Assembly (NCBI GenBank): GCA_946539855.1
Contig: CAMNHV010000021.1
Span: 1-30,936 of the forward strand
Reading direction: 5' to 3'
Length of the DNA stretch: 30,936 bases
From: CAG-791 sp002449595
GTDB lineage: Bacteria > Bacillota > Clostridia > Lachnospirales > Lachnospiraceae
The translations under genes were made by a program, and so were the position numbers. The notes beneath the pieces were generated by a model that saw only the letters and a program-made list of their open reading frames with translations, was not told where the DNA came from and did no database searches. This document shows positions 1 to 8,006 of this stretch, piece after piece (within the stretch, counting starts at the first letter, position 1; the number at the start of each line of letters is the position of its first letter).

Positions 1-48
1 CCTGTTCTTCGGATGCGCCAGTCGGAAGATTCTGTCAAATATATCCAT
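1..48 (-). CDS. Possible 5' end of a leftward gene, cut by the window edge
   Basis: On the minus strand an ATG at 48-46 opens a frame that stays open for all 16 visible codons and reads MDIFDRIFRLAHPKNR. The composition is plausible for a protein N-terminus. The region upstream (right) of the ATG is AT-rich, as expected of a promoter and leader, but the ribosome binding site is weak (AAAAGAT-like). The fragment is too short to assign a family. It could equally be chance. Confidence 0.3.
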   Translation of the reverse strand, partial: MDIFDRIFRLAHPKNR

Positions 49-77
49 ATCTTTTTAATACAACGGAAGTTAGGCAA

Positions 78-152
78 GTTCAAGATACAATACGAAAATA
101 TGATACGTTCATGGGACGATCGAAGCTTAAGTTCATGGTGCAATCGAAACAT
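78..152. repeat. Three degenerate GTTCA-led short direct repeats
   Basis: Similar blocks of about 20 bases begin at 78, 107 and 131. Each starts GTTCA and carries a later (A/G)AT(A)CGAA core. The blocks at 107 and 131 match at 16 of 20 bases. They lie in the AT-rich gap between the possible leftward gene and the sulfoxide reductase, so they may be operator-like sites. They are too degenerate to be sure they are not chance. Confidence 0.3.
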
Positions 153-253
153 GATGGATTCGCTATGACATCCGAACTGTGATAAATTCAAGATATAACC
201 AAATCAGGACAGATTCGGGATACCAGTGGATTTTTTTCAGGAGGACTTCGCAG

Positions 254-712
254 ATGGACTACCGCTTGTTATGCAGACAGATCGAATCTCTTGCTGAGGA
301 GTCGCCCGACTGGCTGCCTGTCATGGCGAACGCGTCTGCTTTGCTGTACGATGCGCTGCAGGACGTCAACTGGGCAGGCTTTTATCTTGTTCGCGGCGGG
401 GAACTGATCCTCGGCCCGTTCCAGGGCAAGGTCGCCTGCGTGCGCATCGCGAAAGGAAAAGGCGTCTGTGGAACAGCGTGGAAGGAGGACCGGATGCAGT
501 TGGTGCCGGACGTACATGCTTTTCCCGGGCATATTGCGTGTGATGCTGCGTCGCGGTCGGAGATCGTCGTGCCGATCCGCCGCGGCAGAGAAGTTGTCGC
601 GGTGCTGGACATCGACAGCCCCGTTCCGGAGCGCTTCACGGAGGAAGACCGGGAAGGGCTGGAGCTGTTTGTGAATACGCTTGAAGAGTGTATGGATATG
701 GCGGGGATGTAA
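254..712 (+). CDS. msrC: Free methionine-R-sulfoxide reductase (GAF domain, fRMsr)
   Basis: This 152-residue cytosolic protein is a single GAF domain that reduces free methionine-R-sulfoxide, a repair role under oxidative stress. The three cysteines typical of the fRMsr family are present at residues 62, 72 and 96 (VACVR, GVCGTAW, HIACDA). Their 10- and 24-residue spacing equals that of Cys84, Cys94 and Cys118 in the E. coli enzyme. The length is normal for the family. The start at 254 is chosen because GGAGGA lies at 240-245 and the protein then begins at the conserved domain. The frame is open further upstream from 179, but that extension has no ribosome binding site and no family similarity. 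The gene appears to be transcribed alone, with a 197-base gap to the next gene. Confidence 0.88.
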   Translation: MDYRLLCRQIESLAEESPDWLPVMANASALLYDALQDVNWAGFYLVRGGELILGPFQGKVACVRIAKGKGVCGTAWKEDRMQLVPDVHAFPGHIACDAASRSEIVVPIRRGREVVAVLDIDSPVPERFTEEDREGLELFVNTLEECMDMAGM

Positions 713-734
713 ATAAAGAGTTTGAAAGCACTGG

Positions 735-785
735 CGGTGCAACACTTGCAAACCGCATTGACGGTGCATTCGGCAAAACCGCATT
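735..785. repeat. Two-copy imperfect 27-bp direct repeat
   Basis: A block starting CGGTGCA and ending AACCGCATT occurs at 735-759 and again at 762-785, a step of 27 bases with internal differences. It lies in the 197-base gap downstream of the sulfoxide reductase. A small hairpin (AATAGC at 873-878, GCTATT at 886-891) follows just before the ribosome binding site of the next gene. No function is evident. Confidence 0.35.
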
Positions 786-909
786 CGCGGATTATACATC
801 AGCGTCGGAAGTATGTGCTGCACAAGGATGTTTAATTTTGTAAAACGAACCGCCTCACAGCTGATAAAATAGAATAGCGCGAGAAGCTATTGCATGGGAG
901 ATATATACG

Positions 910-1734
910 ATGAACAAAAACTACCTGAAAAGAATAACCGCGCTGCTTCTGGCAGCCATGATCATGGCTGCGACCGTCGGCTGCTCCGGAGCGTACGCGC
1001 CGGCACTGCAGGACGCCCCCGCGAAAGCGGCACAGCAGGTGAACGCCGCAGAAGCCGAGCCGCAGGCGGCAGCCGACTACGATGTCAAGCTCTCGAACGA
1101 CTCGTCTGACTTCGTCCTTCTGAGCGAGGCGGTGCCGGACGCGATCCTGGAGATCCGCTACTATTCGACCTACAACTTTGTCGGCAGGAGAATCGATGGT
1201 TATGAGGAGCCGCTTGCTTTTCTCACAAAGGAAGCAGCAGCCGCTCTGAAAGAGGTGAGCGACGACCTCATCGAAAAGGGTTACCGCCTCAAGATCTTCG
1301 ACGCCTACCGCCCGCAGAAAGCAGTCACCGACTTCATGAACTGGGCACTCGATCCGGACGACACGAAGATGAAAGAGTACTTCTATCCGGAGCTTGAGAA
1401 GGACGTCCTCTTCCCGCAGGGCTACATCGCGGAGCACTCCGGCCACAGCCGCGGCAGCACGGTCGACCTCACATTGTTCGACATGACGACCGAAAAGGAA
1501 GTCGACATGGGCGGCACCTTCGACTACTTCGGGCAGCTCAGCCATCCCGACTACACAGATATCACAGAAGAGCAGTACGCGAACCGCATGATCCTCCGGG
1601 AATCAATGCTGGCGCACGGATTCAGGCCCCTCGAGGAAGAGTGGTGGCACTTCACGCTCGATGAAGAGCCGTATCCGGACACCTATTTCACCTTCCCGGT
1701 CAACAGCGATTCCCTCGCCGGAGCTGACAAATGA
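910..1734 (+). CDS. D-alanyl-D-alanine dipeptidase, VanX/DdpX family (M15D), lipoprotein
   Basis: This 274-residue protein is a zinc dipeptidase of the VanX type, which cleaves D-Ala-D-Ala. A lipoprotein signal peptide is visible, with lipobox ATVGC and the lipidated Cys at residue 25, so it should act on the outer face of the membrane. Family motifs are intact: DAYRP (the substrate-binding Arg), SGHSRGSTVDLTL (zinc ligands His and Asp) and EEWWHF (catalytic Glu and the third zinc ligand His). GGGAG at 896-900 supports the start. The stop overlaps the next start (ATGA at 1731-1734), so the two genes are translationally coupled. No vanH or vanA ligase gene is nearby, so peptidoglycan turnover or dipeptide scavenging is more likely than glycopeptide resistance. 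That role is inference. The family assignment is firm. Confidence 0.88.
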   Translation: MNKNYLKRITALLLAAMIMAATVGCSGAYAPALQDAPAKAAQQVNAAEAEPQAAADYDVKLSNDSSDFVLLSEAVPDAILEIRYYSTYNFVGRRIDGYEEPLAFLTKEAAAALKEVSDDLIEKGYRLKIFDAYRPQKAVTDFMNWALDPDDTKMKEYFYPELEKDVLFPQGYIAEHSGHSRGSTVDLTLFDMTTEKEVDMGGTFDYFGQLSHPDYTDITEEQYANRMILRESMLAHGFRPLEEEWWHFTLDEEPYPDTYFTFPVNSDSLAGADK

Positions 1735-2708
1735 GTACGGCAAGACCGCTTGACGAGCTCGACAGACAACGTGAGGAGACAGCGCAAGGCGAGCTTGATA
1801 GACAACTTGGAGAGGCAGCGCAAGGCGAGTTCGATGGACAACTCGGCGAGGCAGCACTCGGCGAGCCCGGCAGACGTCCGGACGGGAGACCGCTCAGCGC
1901 CGCCGGCAGATGGCTGCGGGAAAAGCCGGTCTCACGGAGCATCCTCTTCGCGGTCGCCTCGATTCTCGTATTAAATGGCGTCAGCTGGATCTTCTCGATC
2001 ATGCCGCCGTATGTCGCTGTCGGCTACGCGAATGAGATCGTCGCCATCGTCTGGCCGCTCGCCGTGCTCCTGTGGTTCGGTTACGGCTGGACCTTGAAAA
2101 GAGGAAAATTCTTCAAGACGCTCGTCTGCGGCATGTTCTGGCTGGTCATTCAGTCGTACGCGCTCGCAGGCATGGCCTGGACAGTGATGCAGGAGCCCGG
2201 CTTCCGCTGGAGACCGCCCGTCCTGATCGTGCTGGGACTGCTCTCGATGTTCGGCGTCGGCTTCCGCGAGTAGGCGATCTTCCGCGGCATCATTGCAAAC
2301 GCGATCGGCTGCCGCCTCGGAAAAGACCGCCGCGGCGTCTGGAAGTCCGTCCTGCTCAGCGGCCTGATCTTCGGCCTGGTGCACCTGTTCAACCTGTTCC
2401 ACGGAGTAAACCCGATCGCCGTGCTCGTCCAGTGCGCGACCGCCTCCGCACTCGGCATGGTGTTCACCGCAGTCTACTACCGCGGCGGCAGCCTGTGGGG
2501 ACTCGTCTTCCTGCACTCGCTGACAGACATCGCCGGCATGTTCCGCTCGAACTTCACCGAGCTCGCCACCGACCTGGACGACCTCAACCAGCTGAACCCG
2601 CTGAGCCTGATCCTGATTCCGATTTTCTTGCTCGTACTCGCTTTTCTCTTAAGGAAAAAGAAAATGCCCGAGATCATGGCCAATCTCCAGGAGCCAAGCG
2701 AATACTAG
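1731..2708 (+). pseudogene. CPBP-family (CAAX/bacteriocin-processing type) intramembrane protease gene interrupted by an in-frame TAG
   Basis: Read through one stop codon, the frame encodes 325 codons with several membrane helices and the CPBP motifs. The first part ends FGVGFRE. TAG follows at 2271-2273, and the same frame continues AIFRGIIANAIG, then LIFGLVHLFN (second motif, His) and VFLHSLTDIAG (third motif, His). In intact members the first motif is EExxxR, so the TAG sits exactly where the second glutamate codon (GAG) should be: one G-to-T change explains it. The upstream piece (1731-2273, 180 residues) would lack all catalytic histidines. A restart at the ATG at 2379 is possible but would lack the first motif. 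The N-terminus carries a 12-residue repeat. CPBP proteins are proteases or membrane-bound processing factors. Here the gene is probably inactive, unless the base is a sequencing error or the stop is suppressed. Confidence 0.8.
1755..1862 (+). repeat. 36-bp in-frame tandem repeat, three copies
   Basis: Units at 1755-1790, 1791-1826 and 1827-1862 encode ELDRQREETAQG, ELDRQLGEAAQG and EFDGQLGEAALG. A decayed fourth copy starts at 1863. The unit length is a multiple of three, so copy-number change keeps the frame. The repeat lies in the cytosolic N-terminal tail ahead of the first membrane helix of the CPBP protein and is predicted to be hydrophilic and helical. Confidence 0.85.
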
Positions 2709-2722
2709 CATACTAACACAGC

Positions 2723-3555
2723 CATTGTGGTAGCGCGTTTGCACTACGGGACGCCTCAGCAAGCAAGTGAGAGCGAATACATGTAAGAGGAACAAGTGAT
2801 GCGGTAGCAGAAAAGTTCCCCAACAAGTTATCCAAACCGCTCAGCAGCGAATACAAGCAGGGGAATACAGTCATTGCGGTAGCATATTTGCTCCACGGGA
2901 CGCCTCAGCAAGCAAGTGAGAGCGAATACAAGTAAGAGGAACAATCGATGCGGTAGCAAAAGAGTTCCCCAACAAGTTATCCAAACCGCGCAGCAGCGAA
3001 TACAAGTAGGGGAACACAGTCATTGCGGTAGCATATTTGCTCCACGGGACGCCGAAGCAAGCAAGTGAGAGCGAATACAAGTAAGAGGAACAAGTGATGC
3101 GGTAGCAAAAGAGTTCCCCAACAAGTTATCGAAACCGCTCAGCAGCGAATACAAGTAGGGAAACACAGTCATTGCGGTAGCACATTTGCTCCACGGAACT
3201 TCACAGCAAGCAAGTGAGAGCGAATACAAGTAAGAGGAACAATCGATGCGGTAGCAAAAGAGTTCCCCAACAAGTTATCGAAACCGCGCAGCAGCGAATA
3301 CAAGTAGGGAAACACAGTCATTGCGGTAGCATATTTGCTCCACGGGACGCCTCAGCAAGCAAGTGAGAGCGAATACAAGTAAGAGGAACAATCGATGCGG
3401 TAGCAGAAATGTTCCCCAACAAGTTATCCAAACCGCGCAGCAGCGAATACGAGTAGGGAAACACAGTCATTGCGGTAGCATATTTGCTCCACGGGAAGCC
3501 GCAGCAAGCCCACACGAGCGAATACAAGTAAAGAGAAACAAGTGATGCGGCAGCA
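2723..3555. repeat. 149-bp tandem repeat array, five full units plus a partial sixth
   Basis: Units begin (anchor CATTG) at 2723, 2872, 3021, 3170, 3319 and 3468, so every full unit is exactly 149 bp. The sixth decays after about 88 bases. Each unit is itself two diverged halves of about 75 bp, both starting TGCGGTAGC and both ending near GCGAATACAAGTA then GGAACA. Because 149 is not a multiple of three, the array cannot be a repeated protein in one frame. Each unit holds GTTCCCC with a distal GGGGAAC (or GGGAA) partner, and GCGGT with a distal ACCGC partner. Variants co-segregate: units 1 and 3 carry AAGTGATGCGG with ACCGCTCAG, and units 2, 4 and 5 carry AATCGATGCGG with ACCGCGCAG. The array fills the whole gap before the GH9 cellulase. 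Its function is unknown. Confidence 0.93.
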
Positions 3556-3580
3556 TCAGTGATAAAAAGGGGGAGATGAG

Positions 3581-5485
3581 ATGTACAAGAAATCAAGACT
3601 GTGGAAGATCCGGGCAGTGGCCTGCGTGACTGCGGCGGCGCTGCTGCTGGGAGCGTGCGCAGCGCCGGCGGCGGGGAGCAATGCCGGCGCCGCAGCAGAA
3701 GCAGAAGGCGCAGCAGGCGCCACGGCAGGATCCACCGCAGCAGAGAATGAAGCAGGCGCAGAAGAATCCAAGGCAGCAGAGAATGAAGCGGCAGCCGAAG
3801 CGGCAGACAGCACTGCAGCAGCAGCCACCGCCGCCGGCACAGCCGGCGCAGCCCAATCCACACAAACCACACAAGAAAAAGAGGAAAACGACATGAGCGG
3901 AATCAGAGTCAACCAGGTCGGCTATCTTCCTGAGAGCGCGAAGACGGCAGTCTTCGCGGATCTTCCGGAGACGGACGCGACGTTTGCGGTAGTGAACGCG
4001 GAGACGGGAGAAGAAGTCTTCTCCGGCGACGTGAAGGGAGACGGCAGCGTGAACCCGGCTTCCGGCGAAGTCAACGCGACGGGAGATTTCTCGGGCGTCA
4101 CGGAGCCCGGAAGATACAAGATCACGACGCCCTCGGGCACGGAGTCATATGAGCTCAGCATCGGGGACGACGCGTACGGCAAGCTCACGGAGGACACGTT
4201 CAAGATGCTTCACCTGCAGCGCTGCGGCACGGAGCTCGATGAGGCGGTCGCGGGCAGGTTTGCACATCCCGCCTGCCACATGGATCCGGCCATCATCTAC
4301 GGGACGGAAGAGAAGATCGACGTCTCCGGCGGCTGGCACGATGCGGGCGACTACGGCAAGTACATCGTCCCCGGCGCGAAGGCAGCCGCGGACCTGATGC
4401 TCGCTTACGAGGCGGATCCCGCAAGTACTGAATATCTTGAGGAGACAGCCTGGGAGCTCGACTGGATGCTGAAGATGCAGAACGCGGAAGGCGGCGTCTA
4501 CCACAAGGTCACGGGCAAGAACTTCCCGGGCTTCATCATGCCGCAGATGGAGACCACGCAGTGGTACGTCTGCCCGGTCTCCGAGACGGCGACGGCAGAC
4601 TTCGCCGCGGTCATGGCGATGGCGGCGCGCATCTACGGGCAGCAGGACGACGAGACCATGAAGGCCTCCGCACAGAAATATGAGGAAGCTGCGATCCGCG
4701 CCTTCGCATACCTCGAGCAGAACGGCGAGGGCAAGGGCTTCTACAACCCCGAGGACATCGTGACCGGCGAGTACCCAGACGACGAGACCGAAGACGAGTA
4801 CCTGTTCGCGGCGGCGGCCCTCTACCGCCTGACCGGCGACACGAAGTACCTGGAGACCGTCGAGAAGTACCTCGGCCGCTACGATTACCTCGGCGACGAC
4901 GCGGGACACGGCCTCGGCTGGGTCAACATGGCGATGTACGCCGTCTTTGAACTCATCGGGAGCGAAAAGCTCTTGGGCGACGCCCCGCAGCTGATGCAGC
5001 AGGCAAGTAAGATCCTTGCCGACGCGGCAGCCCGCATCCGGGACAACAGCGCGAAAGATCCTTACGGTATCGACAAGGGAACGGAATTCGAGTGGGGCTC
5101 CAACCTGTCCGTTGCCAACGCGGGCATGGTGCTCATGAAGGCGCACGAGCTCGCACCGGACGAAGGCTTCAAGGATGCGGCGCAGCGCCAGCTTGACTAT
5201 CTTCTGGGCGCGAACCCGATGAACATCTGCTACGTGACGGGAGAGGGCACCGCGCCCATGCAGCACCCGCACCACAGGCCCTCTCAGGCGAGAGGCGAGG
5301 CGGTGCCCGGCATGCTCTCGGGCGGACCGAACACCGGCCTGCAGGATCCGGTCGCGGCCTCTGTCCTGCAGGGAATGCCCCCGGCAAAGTGCTTCGTGGA
5401 CAATGACGGAAGCTATTCCACGAACGAAGTGGCAATCTATTGGAATTCGCCGCTCGTGTGCCTCCTCAAGATGATCTGCAAGTAA
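3581..5485 (+). CDS. Glycoside hydrolase family 9 endoglucanase-type cellulase, lipoprotein
   Basis: This 634-residue protein starts with a lipoprotein signal peptide (lipobox LLGAC, Cys26). An Ala/Glu/Thr-rich linker follows to about residue 104, then an N-terminal Ig-like domain (IRVNQVGYLP, typical of GH9 CelD_N) and an (alpha/alpha)6 GH9 catalytic domain. GGWHDAGDYGKY carries the catalytic Asp pair (residues 254 and 257). HPHHR (562-566) is the conserved substrate-binding signature, and NEVAIYWNSP carries the proton-donor Glu616. No carbohydrate-binding module or dockerin is visible, so this is a cell-anchored enzyme, not a cellulosomal one. It should cut beta-1,4-glucan at the cell surface. 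The start has GGGGGAG at 3569-3575. An internal ATG at 3893 would remove the signal peptide and is less likely. The gene is monocistronic, bounded by the repeat array and a strong terminator. Confidence 0.92.
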   Translation: MYKKSRLWKIRAVACVTAAALLLGACAAPAAGSNAGAAAEAEGAAGATAGSTAAENEAGAEESKAAENEAAAEAADSTAAAATAAGTAGAAQSTQTTQEKEENDMSGIRVNQVGYLPESAKTAVFADLPETDATFAVVNAETGEEVFSGDVKGDGSVNPASGEVNATGDFSGVTEPGRYKITTPSGTESYELSIGDDAYGKLTEDTFKMLHLQRCGTELDEAVAGRFAHPACHMDPAIIYGTEEKIDVSGGWHDAGDYGKYIVPGAKAAADLMLAYEADPASTEYLEETAWELDWMLKMQNAEGGVYHKVTGKNFPGFIMPQMETTQWYVCPVSETATADFAAVMAMAARIYGQQDDETMKASAQKYEEAAIRAFAYLEQNGEGKGFYNPEDIVTGEYPDDETEDEYLFAAAALYRLTGDTKYLETVEKYLGRYDYLGDDAGHGLGWVNMAMYAVFELIGSEKLLGDAPQLMQQASKILADAAARIRDNSAKDPYGIDKGTEFEWGSNLSVANAGMVLMKAHELAPDEGFKDAAQRQLDYLLGANPMNICYVTGEGTAPMQHPHHRPSQARGEAVPGMLSGGPNTGLQDPVAASVLQGMPPAKCFVDNDGSYSTNEVAIYWNSPLVCLLKMICK

Positions 5486-5516
5486 AGCACCCATTGTAAT
5501 CTAGCAGAATAGCAGT

Positions 5517-5544
5517 AAAACAGCCGCCATCTGGCGGCTGTTTT
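5517..5544 (+). terminator. Rho-independent terminator after the GH9 gene
   Basis: A perfect 12-bp stem (5517-5528 with 5533-5544) encloses the loop ATCT. The GC-rich core is GCCGCC/GGCGGC and the flanks are AAAA/TTTT, so it could work in both directions. It lies 31 bases after the GH9 stop. Confidence 0.92.
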
Positions 5545-5635
5545 ATTGTATTATAGATAAGGATATGACCATCGCGGCCCGGCGATTATCGCAGCCCGGC
5601 TTATCACAATATGGGTGCAGACAGGAGAGTGCACA

Positions 5636-6970
5636 ATGGGAACGGAATCAGCGATCGGCAGTATCAGCAGCGACCAGATCTTGTCGATCGTCACGTGGAT
5701 CATATCGACGATCGGATACTGGAAGATCTTTAAGAAATGCGAAGTGAAAGAATACTGGGCGGCCATCCCTCTCGCGAGGGAATACCACCTGAGCCTCTGC
5801 GCGCACAAGGAGCAGGAGGGCCAGATACTGGTCGCCATCATGATGTTCATCTATCTCTACAGGATCGACAGCTTCCTTTTCGACTCGATGACAGGCCTCA
5901 GTTTCGTGGTCCTGGCACTGATGTTCGCTTCGATCGTCTATGAGATCAGAATATTCAGCGGCCTGTGCCGCGTCTTTAAGAAAAAGAGAGGTTGGGCGGC
6001 TTTGTTCGTGTTCTTTGAGGCGCCGACCGCCCTTTACTTCGGCCTCAGCAAAAAACTCATCCCCACGCAGACCGCCGAAGTGATCCTGACACAGTCGGAT
6101 CTCGCCGAGAGCGGCAACAGCGCCGAGACGATCGAGAAGGGCCTGACGGTCAATATCAAGGAGAGGACGGCGGTGGACTTTTTCCGCAGGAAGTATCTCC
6201 TGAGGGACATCCACATGAGCATCCCCGAGGGGCACATGGTGCTTCTGCTCGGCGGCTCCGGCGCCGGCAAGACGACCTACGTCAACGCCGTGACGGGCTA
6301 CGAGAAGGCGGACGCGGAGATCCTCCTGAACAGCCGCGACCTGTACAAAGAGTACGGGAAGATGAAGTACGACGTGGGCTTCGTCCCGCAGCTCGACCTG
6401 ATCCGGGGCAACGACACCGTCCTGCGCACGCTCTCCGACGCGGCGGCGCTGCGGCTTCCTGCCAACGTCCCGGCAGCGAAACGGTGGGAGAGAGTGAAAT
6501 ACGTGCTCGAAGAGTTCGGCCTCTCCTCCGTCCAGCACTCCCTTGTGGAAAAACTCTCCGGCGGACAGCGCAAGCGCCTGTCCATCGCGATGGAGTTCAT
6601 CTCCGATCCGACCCTGTTCATCCTCGATGAGCCCGACTCCGGCCTCGACGGCGTCGTCGCGAGGTCCCTGTTCGAGAAGCTCCGCAAGATCGCGGACGAG
6701 GGAAGGATCGTCATGGTCATCACCCACACGCCGGACCGCGTCATCGACCTGTTCGACGACGTGATCGTCCTCGCGAAGGATTCGGCGAGGACCGGCCGGC
6801 TCGCGTTCTACGGCCCGGTGAAGGAGGCGTACAAGTTCTTCGAAAAGGACTCCATGGAGGAGATCCTGCTCGCCATCAACCAGAAGGATGAGGGCGGCGA
6901 AGGGCGCGCCGAGGAATTCGTCGGGAAATACGCCGAGTACGCTGGCGGAAAGGCGGTGCTGACAGCATGA
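5636..6970 (+). CDS. ABCG-like ABC transporter ATP-binding protein with N-terminal membrane domain
   Basis: This 444-residue protein combines an N-terminal membrane region (about residues 10-145, three to four hydrophobic segments, with an IFKKCEVKEYWAAIPLAREY stretch reminiscent of DUF5684-like domains) and a C-terminal ABC ATPase. Walker A is GGSGAGKTT (206-214), the signature LSGGQRKRLS starts at 307, Walker B is LFILDEP (Asp331, Glu332), and the H-loop His is at 364. The signature and the tail GRLAFYGPVKEAYKFF resemble the ABCG/White type, which pairs with ABC-2 permeases. The ATG at 5636 has AGGAG at 5623-5627. A GTG at 5615 would include that site in the coding sequence and is rejected. 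The next gene overlaps by ATGA. Export of a lipid, peptide or glycoconjugate is the likely role, but the substrate is unknown. Confidence 0.85.
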   Translation: MGTESAIGSISSDQILSIVTWIISTIGYWKIFKKCEVKEYWAAIPLAREYHLSLCAHKEQEGQILVAIMMFIYLYRIDSFLFDSMTGLSFVVLALMFASIVYEIRIFSGLCRVFKKKRGWAALFVFFEAPTALYFGLSKKLIPTQTAEVILTQSDLAESGNSAETIEKGLTVNIKERTAVDFFRRKYLLRDIHMSIPEGHMVLLLGGSGAGKTTYVNAVTGYEKADAEILLNSRDLYKEYGKMKYDVGFVPQLDLIRGNDTVLRTLSDAAALRLPANVPAAKRWERVKYVLEEFGLSSVQHSLVEKLSGGQRKRLSIAMEFISDPTLFILDEPDSGLDGVVARSLFEKLRKIADEGRIVMVITHTPDRVIDLFDDVIVLAKDSARTGRLAFYGPVKEAYKFFEKDSMEEILLAINQKDEGGEGRAEEFVGKYAEYAGGKAVLTA

Positions 6971-7911
6971 ACAGGAAGAGAGAAAGACACAGCGGACGCC
7001 CACACCAGACGATGATCTATCTGGGCAAGCTTTTCCGCATGTTCATTTACCAGAACGACTGGAAGCTGCTCCCGATGGCGGCGATCATTGCAGGACTCGT
7101 CTGTTTTGTTGTCGGGCAGGACCTTTTCCGCACGATGGAAGGCACGAGGATCGGAACGTTCGCGATGTCCTGCATCTGCATCTGGAACGGCTTCTTCAAC
7201 TCGATCCAGGTGATCTGCCGCGAGCGCCCTGTCGTCAAGAGAGAGCACCGCTCCGGGCTGCACATCAGCTCCTACATCGCGGCGCACATGATCTACCAGG
7301 CGTTCCTGTGCCTGAGCCAGGCGATCATCACGGTCGGCATCTGCTGCATGATGAAGACCCCGATGCCGGCGGCGAGCCTTTTCACGCCGTGGCCGATCGT
7401 GGATCTCGCGATCACGTTCTTCCTGACCACGTACTGCGCCGACATGATGGCACTGATGGTCTCCGCCCTCGTCCACTCGACGACGGCGGCCATGACGATC
7501 ATGCCGTTCCTGCTGATCGTCCAGCTCGTCTTCAGCGGCGGGATCTTCCAGCTGACCGGCCCGGCGGAGCGCCTGACGGACCTGACCGTCGCGAAGTGGG
7601 GCATGACGGCGCTCTGCTCGCAGGGCGACTACAACAACCTGCCGATGGTCTCGATCTGGAACAGCGTCGTGCAGATGAAGAACGTCGAAGTCGCGGGAGA
7701 AAAACCGATTCAGAAAGCCCTCCAGTACGTCGAGGAGACCGGGAGACGGGACGAGTTCTTAATGCACAGCGCGCAGAACAACCAGAAGCCCGAGTACGCG
7801 TTCGACAGGGACATCGTGCTCCGGTGCTGGGAGTGGCTGGTCTTTTACAGTGTTCTGTATGCGTTCATCGCGGTCATCTCGCTTGAGCTGATCGACAGAG
7901 ACCGAAGATGA
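6967..7911 (+). CDS. ABC-2 type (ABCG-like) transporter permease
   Basis: This 314-residue integral membrane protein has about six hydrophobic segments. The segment WNGFFNSIQVICRERPVVKR matches the pattern in ABCG/ABC-2 transmembrane domains where an amphipathic connecting helix carries E-R...R-E. A longer extracytoplasmic or re-entrant stretch (about residues 195-285) separates the last helix. Its ATG lies inside the stop of the ATPase gene (ATGA at 6967-6970), so the two are translationally coupled and almost certainly form one transporter, probably as dimers of each chain. The following lipoprotein gene is close and co-directional. The transported substrate cannot be told from sequence. 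Confidence 0.82.
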   Translation: MNRKRERHSGRPHQTMIYLGKLFRMFIYQNDWKLLPMAAIIAGLVCFVVGQDLFRTMEGTRIGTFAMSCICIWNGFFNSIQVICRERPVVKREHRSGLHISSYIAAHMIYQAFLCLSQAIITVGICCMMKTPMPAASLFTPWPIVDLAITFFLTTYCADMMALMVSALVHSTTAAMTIMPFLLIVQLVFSGGIFQLTGPAERLTDLTVAKWGMTALCSQGDYNNLPMVSIWNSVVQMKNVEVAGEKPIQKALQYVEETGRRDEFLMHSAQNNQKPEYAFDRDIVLRCWEWLVFYSVLYAFIAVISLELIDRDRR

Positions 7912-7964
7912 CCATGCGGGGAAAAGAGTGATTGGCCCGGAAACAAGCTTTTCAGGCCGGAAAG

Positions 7965-7991
7965 GTCCGCAGGGCGCGCGCCTTCGCGGAC
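7965..7991 (+). promoter_or_regulatory. Hairpin directly upstream of the lipoprotein ribosome binding site
   Basis: GTCCGC at 7965-7970 pairs with GCGGAC at 7986-7991 around a GC-rich loop, ending right at the AGGAG ribosome binding site (7992-7996). It could lower translation of the downstream gene or protect an mRNA end. This is inference from the fold only. Confidence 0.35.
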
Positions 7992-8006
7992 AGGAGAGAA
8001 TCAAAC

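Noticed and set aside
910..1734. Vancomycin resistance locus
   Set aside because: Only a VanX-type dipeptidase is present. There is no VanH, ligase or VanRS pair next to it.
2271..2273. Genome-wide recoding of TAG (for example pyrrolysine)
   Set aside because: TAG ends other genes normally in this window, and the site demands glutamate, so a local mutation or error is simpler.
2723..3555. CRISPR array
   Set aside because: The period is constant, whole units are similar with no unique spacers, there are no cas genes, and the unit is far too long.
2871..3872. Minus-strand open frames of 69-184 codons across the repeat array and into the GH9 gene
   Set aside because: They are copies of the same frame created by the repeats. 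The 149-bp period shifts frame between units, there is no ribosome binding site, and no domain is visible.
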